Positions 54,027-62,186 of a stretch of DNA of 64,000 bases are shown piece by piece (positions within the stretch are counted from its first letter, which is position 1; the number at the start of each line of letters is the position of its first letter). The position numbers and the translations under genes are program-made. The DNA lies in NCBI GenBank assembly GCA_024404815.1, contig JAKSPL010000001.1, positions 1 to 64,000 on the forward strand, read 5' to 3'. The notes beneath the pieces were generated by a model. The model did not search any database. It saw only the letters and a list, made by a program, of their open reading frames with translations, and had not been told where the DNA came from. This stretch comes from Oscillospiraceae bacterium (GTDB lineage: Bacteria; Bacillota; Clostridia; Oscillospirales; Ruminococcaceae).

Positions 54027-54848
54027 ATGTTAGAACCGGTTGCACAGCCCATTCACAGAAGTCCCTTGCGCCGTAAATGCGGCGAACTCTACTACGGCAC
54101 GAAAAGAAAGCTGTTCTGGGTGAAAAAACGCCGCTATTTTGCCCAAACGCAAGCCGATAATACACTGGAATATCCCTATTTCTGTCACCAGACACCCCTC
54201 CTGCGAAAGCTGAAAGATGTCGATATGTGGCTACAACACAATAAAATCACCAACCTGAAACTTGCCGCCGCCAAGATCGACGGCATTCTGATTCGTCCGA
54301 ACGAAGTGTTCAGCTATTGGTTTCTCATCGGCAAACCCAGCAAACGAAAGGGATATGTCGAGGGCATGATCTTACAGGACGGCAAATACAAGGCAGGTGT
54401 CGGCGGCGGACTTTGTCAGCTTTCCAATCTGATATTCTGGATGACTGTTCATACACCCTTGCAGGTCGTTGAACGTCACCGCCACGGCTACGATGTATTT
54501 CCCGATTCCAACCGTACACAGCCGTTCGGAAGCGGTGCAACCTGCTTTTATCCGCACGGCGATCTGATGATCTACAATCCGACACCCTACACCTACCAGA
54601 TTCGCGTCAAGGTCGGAAAGAAAAATCTCGAAGGCTGTATCTACTGCGAACAAAAGCCTGAATTCCGCTTCGAAATCGAAGAACGCGAACATGTTATGCA
54701 GGGCGAATACTGGGGCGGTTTCAGCCGTCACAACCAGCTCTGGCAGGTCAAATATGACTTAAACGGCACGAAACTCTCCGAAGAAATGATCGTCAAGAAT
54801 TCTGCGATCATGATGTACGATCCGTTTCTGCCGAACAAAACCGAATAA
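54027..54848 (+). CDS. VanW-family protein, copy 2
   Basis: A 273-residue protein sharing the VanW core with copy 1: ITNLKLAAAKIDGILIRPNEVFSYW, then GVGGGLCQLSNLIFWM and HGYDVFPDSNRTQPFGSGA. The N-terminal 50 residues are very basic and there is no signal peptide. The early part differs strongly from copy 1, so this is an old duplication or separate gain. It is 35 bases after the PBP/LytTR gene and so probably shares its autoregulated promoter. Confidence 0.85.
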   Translation: MLEPVAQPIHRSPLRRKCGELYYGTKRKLFWVKKRRYFAQTQADNTLEYPYFCHQTPLLRKLKDVDMWLQHNKITNLKLAAAKIDGILIRPNEVFSYWFLIGKPSKRKGYVEGMILQDGKYKAGVGGGLCQLSNLIFWMTVHTPLQVVERHRHGYDVFPDSNRTQPFGSGATCFYPHGDLMIYNPTPYTYQIRVKVGKKNLEGCIYCEQKPEFRFEIEEREHVMQGEYWGGFSRHNQLWQVKYDLNGTKLSEEMIVKNSAIMMYDPFLPNKTE

Positions 54849-54870
54849 CACATTCGAAAGGAGTATTTCT

Positions 54871-55338
54871 ATGACATTGGTCGCTTTCTTTTCTGCCACA
54901 GGAAAAACCCGTGCGCTTGCTGAACGCATTTCGAAAATTCTCGGTGCGGATTTATATGAGATCGAACCGCAGGAGAAATATACCAAAGCAGATCTGATCT
55001 GGGTCAATCCATTTTCCAGAAGTTCCAAAGAAATGAAGAACAAATCTTCGCGTCCTGCGATCAAAGATCAGCCCCTCGACCTCAGCAAATATGACACCAT
55101 CTATCTCGGCTTCCCGATCTGGTGGTATGTTGCGCCCACGATCGTCAACACTTTCCTCGAAAAGTTCGATTTTTCAGGAAAGAAAATCATTCCGTTTGCT
55201 ACTTCGGGCGGAAGCAAAATGGGCGGTACCAATGCAGGCTTACAGGTCAGCTGTCCGAACGCCTCGCTGCTCGAAGGCGATGTTCTCAACAAAATGACCG
55301 ATGAACAGCTCGCTGACTGGCTGAAAACACACTGCTGA
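54871..55338 (+). CDS. Flavodoxin-family protein
   Basis: A 155-residue FMN-binding protein. The phosphate loop is FFSATGKTRALAE, and YLGFPIWWYVAPTIV and FATSGGSKMGG line the flavin pocket, as in long-chain flavodoxin-like oxidoreductases. It probably carries electrons or reduces quinone-like substrates. It follows vanW copy 2 after 22 bases with its own AAAGGAG and may be the third gene of that unit. Confidence 0.88.
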   Translation: MTLVAFFSATGKTRALAERISKILGADLYEIEPQEKYTKADLIWVNPFSRSSKEMKNKSSRPAIKDQPLDLSKYDTIYLGFPIWWYVAPTIVNTFLEKFDFSGKKIIPFATSGGSKMGGTNAGLQVSCPNASLLEGDVLNKMTDEQLADWLKTHC

Positions 55339-55354
55339 CCATACAGCACAAAAC

Positions 55355-55390
55355 AAGCGGATTCTGTTTTGGGAATCCGCTTGACTTTTT
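55355..55390 (+). terminator. Terminator after the flavodoxin gene
   Basis: AAGCGGATTC and its complement around an 8-base loop, then GACTTTTT. It overlaps the tRNA promoter -35. Confidence 0.8.
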
Positions 55391-55409
55391 GGACATTTCG
55401 GTGTATAAT
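55381..55409 (+). promoter_or_regulatory. tRNA-Leu promoter
   Basis: TTGACT (55381-55386), 17 bases, TATAAT (55404-55409), 39 bases before the tRNA. Confidence 0.88.
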
Positions 55410-55448
55410 AGTAATGTTCGGTTTGTCTGACACGTTCACAACCGAGAT

Positions 55449-55533
55449 GCGGGTATGGCGAAATTGGCATACGCACCAGATTTAGGTTCTGGCGGAGCAA
55501 TCCGTGCAGGTTCAACTCCTGTTACCCGCACCA
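55449..55533 (+). tRNA. tRNA-Leu (anticodon TAG), CCA encoded
   Basis: Acceptor stem GCGGGTA pairs with TACCCGC. The anticodon arm is CCAGA-TTTAGGT-TCTGG, giving anticodon TAG, which reads CUA and probably all CUN leucine codons. The long variable arm expected of class II tRNA (CGGAGCAATCCG) is present, and the T-arm is GCAGG-TTCAACT-CCTGT. CCA is encoded at 55531-55533. Confidence 0.96.
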
Positions 55534-55567
55534 AAGAAACTCCCGAAGCTTTTCGGGAGTTTCTTTT
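55533..55567 (+). terminator. tRNA-Leu terminator
   Basis: AAAGAAACTCCCGAA and its perfect complement around a 4-base loop, ending in TTTTT. Confidence 0.9.
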
Positions 55568-55584
55568 TGTATACATCAAAAATT

Positions 55585-55621
55585 AGGCGCACAGTTTCCG
55601 TTTTCCCGTAAGCTGTGCGCC
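55585..55621 (-). terminator. Terminator of the marR-MATE operon
   Basis: GGCGCACAG and CTGTGCGCC around an 18-base loop, directly after the MATE stop, with a T-rich run beyond on the reverse strand. Confidence 0.65.
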
Positions 55622-55626
55622 GTTTT

Positions 55627-57006
55627 TTAGTCTGAAACCGCAGATACTGCTTCGAAATCGGTTTTGCTGATTTTTCGCCAAAGCATCCAGATGACAAGTC
55701 CAAGAGAAAGCACATCTGCAATCGGCTGCGCCCAGATCAAACCGTCCACTCCCATGATTGTTTTCAGAATGAATACGGCAGGAATGAAAATGATTCCCTG
55801 ACGGAACACAGATGCAAGCAGTGCAGGTGTCGCCGCTCCGACTGCCTGCAAGGTATTCTGACAAATCGCAAATGCACCGATCAGCCATGCGGTACTCATC
55901 AGAATGCGCGTGAAATGTACGCCAGAATCCAGCGCGGTCAGATCCGTCAGAAAGATTTTCACAATCGGTTCTGCAAAGATGAAACACAGCGCAGATACCA
56001 CAAAACAGAAAATCAGACCAAACATTGCGGAAAAACGGATGCCTTTGGTCAGACGTTCCTTTTGCTTTGCGCCATAGCAATAGCCGAGAAAAGGCTGTAC
56101 ACCGCTGCCGATTCCGATGCCGATGAGCGTAACGATCATAATGACTTTTGCCGTTACACCATAGCCTGCAACGAGCATATCGCCGTCTGCATACTTCGAA
56201 AGCTGTGCATTGACAACGATCGAGGACACGCTGACCAGCAGATTTGCAAGCGATGCGGAAATGCCGACAGACAATACACCGCTCAGGATCTTATCGCCAC
56301 ATGAGAAATATTTCGGACTGATACTGAGCGCAGATTTTCCTTTCAGGAAATACAGAATATAGTAGCCTGCTGCAACGGCATTGCCGATGACTGTTGCGAT
56401 TGCAGCACCGACAACGCCCCATTTGAATCCGAGAATGAAAATCGGATCGAGGATCATGTTGAGCAGATTGCCGATCAGTGTGCCTGTCATGGCTTTCATC
56501 GCTTCGCCCTCCGTTCGGACGATCGCAGAAAAACAGTTGGAAATCATAGAGAACACACCGCACCCGATGGCAATTCGGAGATAATCTTTTGTCAGTCCGA
56601 TACTGTTTTCACTTGCGCCGAGCATCGTTGTAACATCGTCCAGAAAGATCCACAGAAGCGCCATAAACACGATGCCGACCGCAACACTTGCCCACATACA
56701 GAATGAGCAGGCTTTTTTGGCACGTTCCGTATTATTCTCGCCCAGCGCACGAGATATGACCGATGTACCGCCGACACCGAACAACGTACCAAGTGACATG
56801 AATATCATAAACAAGGGCGTTGCAAACGATACCGCCGTCACCTGTAAATCATTGTGCGTCAATCCAAGAAAGAACGTGTCTGCGAGATTATATACCATGA
56901 CCATAATCATGGCGATCAGTGCGGGAATGCTGTTTCGTATCACAATGCTTGCGATCGAATCTTTCTGGAATGATTCGATGGCTGATGGTTTTGCTTCATG
57001 GTTCAT
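55627..57006 (-). CDS. MATE-family efflux transporter, MarR-linked
   Basis: A 459-residue membrane protein with 12 predicted helices in two halves. NSIPALIAMIMVMVYNLADTFFLG near the start and the repeated loop EGEAMKAMTGTLIGNLLNMILDP are typical of the bacterial MATE group. It starts one base after the marR stop, so the two are co-transcribed and the pump is probably induced by a MarR ligand. It is not a close copy of the MATE at 28.1 kb. Confidence 0.9.
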   Translation of the reverse strand: MNHEAKPSAIESFQKDSIASIVIRNSIPALIAMIMVMVYNLADTFFLGLTHNDLQVTAVSFATPLFMIFMSLGTLFGVGGTSVISRALGENNTERAKKACSFCMWASVAVGIVFMALLWIFLDDVTTMLGASENSIGLTKDYLRIAIGCGVFSMISNCFSAIVRTEGEAMKAMTGTLIGNLLNMILDPIFILGFKWGVVGAAIATVIGNAVAAGYYILYFLKGKSALSISPKYFSCGDKILSGVLSVGISASLANLLVSVSSIVVNAQLSKYADGDMLVAGYGVTAKVIMIVTLIGIGIGSGVQPFLGYCYGAKQKERLTKGIRFSAMFGLIFCFVVSALCFIFAEPIVKIFLTDLTALDSGVHFTRILMSTAWLIGAFAICQNTLQAVGAATPALLASVFRQGIIFIPAVFILKTIMGVDGLIWAQPIADVLSLGLVIWMLWRKISKTDFEAVSAVSD

Positions 57007-57007
57007 G

Positions 57008-57439
57008 TCAGTTACCTCCGTCTGATTGTGTCAGTTTTTCTGCGGCGGCAAGCAGCCGTTCGCAGTAGTCCTCAAATTGCTTCTGTTCAGTTTCAGAAAG
57101 ACAAGTCAGTATTTCTGCCAGCCAGTTGTTGTGCAAATGCAAAAGAACTGAGATTTTCTCACGTCCGCGGTCGGTCAGCGTCAGCCGTTTGATGCGTTTA
57201 TCCGTCTTGTCCTGCGTCCGCACAACACAGCTTTTCTTTTCAAGCGATGCCAATGCTTTTCCGACGGTCGTTTTGTCGGTTTTCAGCGCGACCGACACAT
57301 CGTCCTGCGAACAATTTTCATGAGAATAAATATAGGAACATATCATACATTCCGTATCGCTGAACTCCTGCATTCGGATTTTCTCGTGGCTGAACGCTTT
57401 TCCGCATCGAAACAGCAGATTGAGCGTCTGATACTCCAT
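57008..57439 (-). CDS. MarR-family transcriptional regulator
   Basis: A 143-residue winged-helix repressor. CSQDDVSVALKTDKTTVGKALASLEKK is the recognition helix region and TDKRIKRLTLTDRGRE is the wing. The start at 57439 follows GGAGGGGAGAA. A 20-bp palindrome overlapping its promoter is the likely operator. It probably represses itself and the MATE pump until a drug or metabolite binds. Confidence 0.9.
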   Translation of the reverse strand: MEYQTLNLLFRCGKAFSHEKIRMQEFSDTECMICSYIYSHENCSQDDVSVALKTDKTTVGKALASLEKKSCVVRTQDKTDKRIKRLTLTDRGREKISVLLHLHNNWLAEILTCLSETEQKQFEDYCERLLAAAEKLTQSDGGN

Positions 57440-57455
57440 TTCTCCCCTCCGTCCG

Positions 57456-57502
57456 ATAGTAGAATGTTCTACTATTATAGCATACAAGCCGCGCAATAGC
57501 AA
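57456..57502 (-). promoter_or_regulatory. marR promoter and MarR-type operator
   Basis: Reverse strand TTGCTA (57497-57502), 17 bases, TATAAT (57474-57479). The palindrome ATAGTAGAAT-GTTCTACTAT (57456-57475, 9 of 10 matched) begins at the end of the -10 box and covers the start site. Confidence 0.78.
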
Positions 57503-57671
57503 GGGATACATACAGTTTCAGCGCAAGATTATGACTTTTTACTGAATTCTCCGACTCCATGCGAAAAGCAATCGTTCAGCATCATACTGCCATCACTTTT
57601 TTCTGATGAGATTGGAGACACAACAGTTTCTGTATCATATCCGTCTGACTGTTCGATTGCACAAAACAGAT

Positions 57672-57710
57672 ACAAAAAGAGGACGCGAGCCAAATGGTTC
57701 GCGTCCTCAA
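57672..57710 (-). terminator. Terminator of the heparinase-like dockerin gene
   Basis: GAGGACGCGAGCC pairs with GGTTCGCGTCCTC (one G-T pair) around AAAT, followed on the reverse strand by TTTTTGT. Confidence 0.85.
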
Positions 57711-57753
57711 CTATGCAGTGTATTTCAGGTATATGCACCAAAAACCGTCAGTT

Positions 57754-59901
57754 TCATTTTCCCTTCATGAAATACCGTTTCATGAGTACAAAGTCAACGA
57801 CATTCAGTATATTGTCACCGTTGAAATCAGCCGCTTTCCAGTTGGTGAGTTTTGCATCGGGTACTGTCAACAGCCACTTTTGAAGAGCTGCCAGATCAGC
57901 AATACTGAATGTTCCGTCTGCATTGACATCGCCCTTTATCGTCTGTGGTGTCCATTCGGACACAGCTTTCACAGACGGTATCCATGATGGCTTTGTTTCG
58001 CCCTGTTTCAAAGGAATGCAGGCTACGGAAATCGTTGTATCCTGCGTATTGGTCAGGTGAATGGCAAGTTTTCTGTAAGCGCTGTTGTCCGTCACATTGG
58101 ATACGGCAGGAGATGTCGGCAGAGGTTCGGCATTCATCACAGTAAATTGACCTGCTTCACTCATGATGCCTACCCATAATTTCTCCGAATCGACCGTTAC
58201 AACAGCACTTCTGCCATCAATTGCAAGTTCGATCTGTCCCTTTGTATGCGCAAACCAGTATATATCACCGGGGGCATTCAAAGAAATCTCATCCTGAATG
58301 ACAACGCATTCCTTATCCTTTATCATTTTCAGCCCTCGCACAACGCTTTCTGCGCCGCTCGGCTCGTAGGCATCCGTCAAATCCGCAACAGCATAGGCTT
58401 CATCTCCTCCGCTGAAAGCGGTGATCAGGCATTCTGCACCTTCTTTCTGGTCGAGTTCTTTCGATGGATTGATCGCAAGCGTATTATGACCTTCCGCTCT
58501 GATTCGATAGGAATACTGGCGATTCTCAAGTTCATAATTCTCATTTCCCAGATCCGTAAAGAATCTTGCACCGTTGGATTCCAGATAGAATGTGCCTAAA
58601 TCATAGTGACCATGATACTTATATCTGTTCTCACCTGCATGAAGCGCCGCAACAATTCCGCTTTCATCCCATGTATTCCTGAAACTGGCATTGGATGCGC
58701 CGACTTCACCCCAGTCAGTGGGACTTTCCTTCTTCGAATCGGATGTCTTATCTTCATCGATCCAGAGAAGATCCAGATAATTGAAACTGTCATTCGCTAT
58801 TTTCCCAATGCGAATAGCAGAAATGTCCGGCTCCTGAAGATACTCCCCTAACCACAAAAGTACAGTCCAGCCCGTATCTCTGCTGTCACCATCGTCACCA
58901 AAGCTGAATGATTTTGGCGTGTTGGAACTCATATAACGGATAAAATCAACGGATTTGCGAAGTCCGTCATAGTCAGCAAGCCCGTAGTCTGTTCCTGTGG
59001 AACTGATCAATGAAGAAGAATGCAAGCCGAGGTAATAGGTCGCATAATCCCAATAGCCCAGTCCTTCCGTATATGTTCCGTCTTTTGTGCTGTAAGCACG
59101 GCGGACAAAAGAATAGGCTTCCTTGTACGCATAGGTGAGAACGGCAGAAGCGATCTCTCCTGCGTCTGATTCATCTCCGATTGCAAGTGCCGCCATGCTC
59201 ATACTGCCGTTACAGACCAGCTTCCAGTTATCGCCGGGATAATCCTGATACCAGCGGTAAGTACGGGTACGCGGCTTGTCCTCATAGTCATCCATGACCT
59301 GCATGAGTCCTTTTTCGATCATGTTTTTCTTGATAAATGCCCTTTGATCCGCATTCATCCAATGATAAAGCCAGTCATAACCGATCGCAAAGCCCGTACT
59401 CATTTCCGCGACATCCAGAAAATGACTCGGATTCCAATCCTTGAAATTACACGCCGTTTTCATCTCCGTATAGCATCGCTGTGCATATTTCTCTTCTCCG
59501 AAAATATGATATGCCATTGCAAGCGCAGCTATACGGCGCTGTATTCTTTTGGATGTTTCCAGAAGTCGGATACCATCCGGAATCTCATATTGACATACTG
59601 ACGCATTCATGATCCTGTCCGCTTCATTGCGTAATTTTTCAAGTAGAACGGCTGTAACAGAATCATCTCCGATATGCGTTTTCAGTTTTGCAAATTTCTC
59701 CTCCGTCATGATGATACGCGGATGCGCATACATTCCGTTCTTTTCAATCATATCGCTGATGACCTGTTCGCCGTCAATAAAATCGCCGTAGCTTTCCGTT
59801 TGAGAATGATCGGAACCATTGTCCTCAGCAAACACAGCAGACGGCATCATAACAATTACCATGACCCATACAAGAAGAATGCTGAACAACCGTTTTTTCA
59901 T
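57754..59901 (-). CDS. Secreted heparinase II/III-like polysaccharide lyase with dockerin
   Basis: A 715-residue exported protein. Signal peptide (about 1-25, ending AVFA), an alpha-toroid region (about 60-400, with GYDWLYHWM and NWKLVCNGSM), then a beta-sandwich typical of heparinase II/III and alginate lyases (YHGHYDLGTFYLESNGARFF, then EGHNTLAINP). A complete dockerin ends the protein (GDVNADGTFSIADLA and DFNGDNILNVVDF). It probably cleaves a uronic-acid-containing polysaccharide by elimination; the exact substrate is not predictable. GGGAGG lies 7 bases before the ATG. Confidence 0.85.
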   Translation of the reverse strand: MKKRLFSILLVWVMVIVMMPSAVFAEDNGSDHSQTESYGDFIDGEQVISDMIEKNGMYAHPRIIMTEEKFAKLKTHIGDDSVTAVLLEKLRNEADRIMNASVCQYEIPDGIRLLETSKRIQRRIAALAMAYHIFGEEKYAQRCYTEMKTACNFKDWNPSHFLDVAEMSTGFAIGYDWLYHWMNADQRAFIKKNMIEKGLMQVMDDYEDKPRTRTYRWYQDYPGDNWKLVCNGSMSMAALAIGDESDAGEIASAVLTYAYKEAYSFVRRAYSTKDGTYTEGLGYWDYATYYLGLHSSSLISSTGTDYGLADYDGLRKSVDFIRYMSSNTPKSFSFGDDGDSRDTGWTVLLWLGEYLQEPDISAIRIGKIANDSFNYLDLLWIDEDKTSDSKKESPTDWGEVGASNASFRNTWDESGIVAALHAGENRYKYHGHYDLGTFYLESNGARFFTDLGNENYELENRQYSYRIRAEGHNTLAINPSKELDQKEGAECLITAFSGGDEAYAVADLTDAYEPSGAESVVRGLKMIKDKECVVIQDEISLNAPGDIYWFAHTKGQIELAIDGRSAVVTVDSEKLWVGIMSEAGQFTVMNAEPLPTSPAVSNVTDNSAYRKLAIHLTNTQDTTISVACIPLKQGETKPSWIPSVKAVSEWTPQTIKGDVNADGTFSIADLAALQKWLLTVPDAKLTNWKAADFNGDNILNVVDFVLMKRYFMKGK

Positions 59902-60024
59902 AACAATACCTCCCAGAATCCAAAGGTCTCTTCTTTATGCATTATAACACAAATACAAATGAATTTCAAGCCTTTTTTATACAAAAAATCGTTTGTATGT
60001 GGGTTGTGATATATGGGTTATTTG

Positions 60025-60056
60025 AAAAAAGGACGGAGAACTGTATCTCCGCCCTA
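60025..60056 (-). terminator. Terminator of the HD-domain gene
   Basis: On the reverse strand AGGGCGGAGA, a 6-base loop and TCTCCGTCCT are followed by TTTTTTC. Near-identical to the hairpin at 37771-37801. Confidence 0.82.
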
Positions 60057-60068
60057 TGTATGATGCTC

Positions 60069-60725
60069 TCAAATCAGCTGCTGTTCATTGATCATCAGCT
60101 TGAATTGCAGTCCCAGCTTTTCGGCTGCTTTCCGACACAGTATCATTCTGTCAAGGAAAATCTCAAAATAATCCATCACAGAACCGAATTTTGTATCTAC
60201 AAACAATTTCAGTTTGATGAGTGTATGTGCTTCGTTGATTTTCAATTCTGATTTTTCAACAGAGTAATTCACTCTGTCATGGATATCAAAGCTTGCGATG
60301 TCCCGATTGCGAACACGGCTTCTTCGAACATCGGATTTGTCTGCCAGAATCAGCGCAGCCGCTACATCATTGACAGGCTGTCCTGTGCCTTCATCGTGAT
60401 TTCCGATCGCAGTCGTGATCAAAGCGATCTCTTCGGGCGGAAATCCCAGTTTATCCAGCAGTCGAAATGCCATTACAGCACCGCTTTGGCTATGTTCGAT
60501 CCGATTTACCAGATTTCCGATATCGTGCAGATACCCTGCGATTTTCGTCAGTTCAACTGTCCGTTCATCATATCCCAGTGTTTGCAGGATATACCCTGCT
60601 TTCTCCGCAACCTGTGTGACGTGTGAAAAGCTGTGTTCTGTAAAGCCAAGTGCGATCAGTGATTCATCTGCTTTTTGGATATAGGTATTGATTGCCGGAT
60701 CCTGTTTGATCTGTTCGTATGTCAT
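60069..60725 (-). CDS. HD-domain phosphohydrolase
   Basis: A 218-residue cytoplasmic protein. Metal ligands: His in SFSHVTQVAEKAG, HD pair in GYLHDIGNL, and further His and Asp in AIGNHDEGTG and ILADKSDVRR. The family covers nucleotide and cyclic-dinucleotide hydrolases; the substrate is unknown. GGAGGA lies 5 bases before the start. Confidence 0.85.
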   Translation of the reverse strand: MTYEQIKQDPAINTYIQKADESLIALGFTEHSFSHVTQVAEKAGYILQTLGYDERTVELTKIAGYLHDIGNLVNRIEHSQSGAVMAFRLLDKLGFPPEEIALITTAIGNHDEGTGQPVNDVAAALILADKSDVRRSRVRNRDIASFDIHDRVNYSVEKSELKINEAHTLIKLKLFVDTKFGSVMDYFEIFLDRMILCRKAAEKLGLQFKLMINEQQLI

Positions 60726-60765
60726 AAGCTTCCTCCGTTCATCCTGCGGTTCTCAAATTGCAATC

Positions 60766-60794
60766 ATAATACCATATTTTCAGCGAAAAGTCAA
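60766..60794 (-). promoter_or_regulatory. Promoter of the HD-domain gene
   Basis: Reverse strand TTGACT (60789-60794), 17 bases, TATTAT (60766-60771). Confidence 0.75.
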
Positions 60795-60830
60795 GAACGA
60801 GAAATGGTTCGGCAGTTCAGACTCCCCTTG

Positions 60831-60865
60831 TACCATTGACAGCTGCATACAGACAATGGTATAAT
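60831..60865 (+). promoter_or_regulatory. Promoter of the GNAT gene at 60888, with inverted repeat
   Basis: TTGACA (60836-60841), 18 bases, TATAAT (60860-60865). TACCATTG (60831-60838) and CAATGGTA (60854-60861) form a perfect 8-base inverted repeat touching both boxes, in a place where a repressor could act. Confidence 0.8.
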
Positions 60866-60887
60866 AAAATGAGAAAGGATGTTGATG

Positions 60888-61469
60888 ATGTACCGCTGTG
60901 AAACGATGAACGACCTCAAACAAATCGAATCTGTCTATCGGAAATGGATGAAAAAAGATTTCCCTCCAAGCGAACTGAAACCGTTTGCTTCTATCAAAAA
61001 AGATTTTGTCAATCAGGAATATGTCTGCTATGGGATTTTTCGGGAGGATACTCTGTGCGGATATGCTTTCTTTGCCACAAAAAATATAGAAAACGGCCGC
61101 AGACAATATCTGCTGGACTATTTTGCTGTTGCGGAAAAAGAACGAAATCAGGGCATCGGTTCGCAGTTTTTACAGTTGCTTGCGAATGCTGTCACAGACT
61201 GCGATTTGCTCATATGCGAAGCAGAAAACCCACAGGATGCAGAGGATGAAGCGGAAAAGCTGCTGCGTCAGCGGCGTGTCGGATTTTATCTTCGCAACGG
61301 ATTTTCGGATACAGGTGTCACCACACGGCTGTTTGGCGTGGAATATGTCATTCTTGCGCTGAAAAATACTCCCCAACATTCGCAGGAGGAGATCAAGACT
61401 TTCTATCATGCAGTATACAGTCGTATTATACCCAAGCTGCTCCTGCAAAAAAATCTGATCATCCACTAA
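60888..61469 (+). CDS. GNAT-family N-acetyltransferase, second
   Basis: A 193-residue acetyltransferase with acetyl-CoA motif KERNQGIGSQFLQLLA and preceding YLLDYFAVAE. The C-terminal part (RVGFYLRNGFSDTG) is motif B. Three ATGs lie close together (60879, 60885, 60888). The last is preferred because AAAGGA then sits 8 bases upstream, but the choice is uncertain. Substrate unknown. Confidence 0.85.
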   Translation: MYRCETMNDLKQIESVYRKWMKKDFPPSELKPFASIKKDFVNQEYVCYGIFREDTLCGYAFFATKNIENGRRQYLLDYFAVAEKERNQGIGSQFLQLLANAVTDCDLLICEAENPQDAEDEAEKLLRQRRVGFYLRNGFSDTGVTTRLFGVEYVILALKNTPQHSQEEIKTFYHAVYSRIIPKLLLQKNLIIH

Positions 61470-61498
61470 TACCGACTGGCAAAACGTACTTCTATACA

Positions 61499-61530
61499 AA
61501 AACGGCAGGAAGAAAGCATCCTGCCGTTTT
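61499..61530. terminator. Bidirectional terminator
   Basis: AAAACGGCAGGA and its perfect complement around an 8-base loop between convergent genes. Confidence 0.88.
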
Positions 61531-61538
61531 GTATTTTA

Positions 61539-62159
61539 TCATTTCTGAATATCGGATACTGCTTTTTCCACATGAGAAAGTACATTCTCTTTCCCTGCAA
61601 AATGCTGCTTCCATTCGCCCATTTCTCCAAGCTTTTCCCCAACAGAAAAATACTGATACGGACTGTAAAGGACCGGACAGACTGCCGAAAGATCAATATG
61701 TTCCCTGTCCATATCCTGAAAAGCGCTGTCAACCTGAATATTGACCATCTTTGCTACAAACAGATTCGCGCCGTCCAGCGCCAAATGCCTGACAACCTCA
61801 CATTCATAGATCCAATGGCTGTCATCCAGCGTCGGAACGTCGAGTTTTCGGCCGCGCGAAACCGTATACGGCAAATCGTCTTTTTTCTTCTGTTCGCCGC
61901 GCGTTGTTCCGAAATAATCTGCCAGCCAGAGCGTATCCTCCGTGACCATATTTGCTGAGAATCGTCCCTCGCGCAGAATATTACTGACCGTCAGCTTACT
62001 GCCGCCAATGGTCATCACCAAGCATGGTCCATCGTCCGCAGAACACCCAAGCCATGTTATCACACAAAAATTCGGACTGCCGTCAGGATTGTTCGTTCCG
62101 ATCATATACATCGGCTGCGGACTGAACACAAACCCAGTTTCCCAATCAATATGCTCCAT
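61539..62159 (-). CDS. Flavin reductase-like domain protein
   Basis: A 206-residue FMN-binding split-barrel protein. The family segments are MYMIGTNNPDGSPNFCVITW near the N-terminus, GRFSANMVTE and the late YFSVGEKLGEMG. Members are NAD(P)H:flavin oxidoreductases or related flavoproteins of anaerobes. GGAGG lies 10 bases before the ATG. It is 27 bases after the LRR-dockerin stop and could share its transcript. Confidence 0.85.
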   Translation of the reverse strand: MEHIDWETGFVFSPQPMYMIGTNNPDGSPNFCVITWLGCSADDGPCLVMTIGGSKLTVSNILREGRFSANMVTEDTLWLADYFGTTRGEQKKKDDLPYTVSRGRKLDVPTLDDSHWIYECEVVRHLALDGANLFVAKMVNIQVDSAFQDMDREHIDLSAVCPVLYSPYQYFSVGEKLGEMGEWKQHFAGKENVLSHVEKAVSDIQK

Positions 62160-62186
62160 TCGGTTTGTTCCTCCTGTTCAGAAGAC

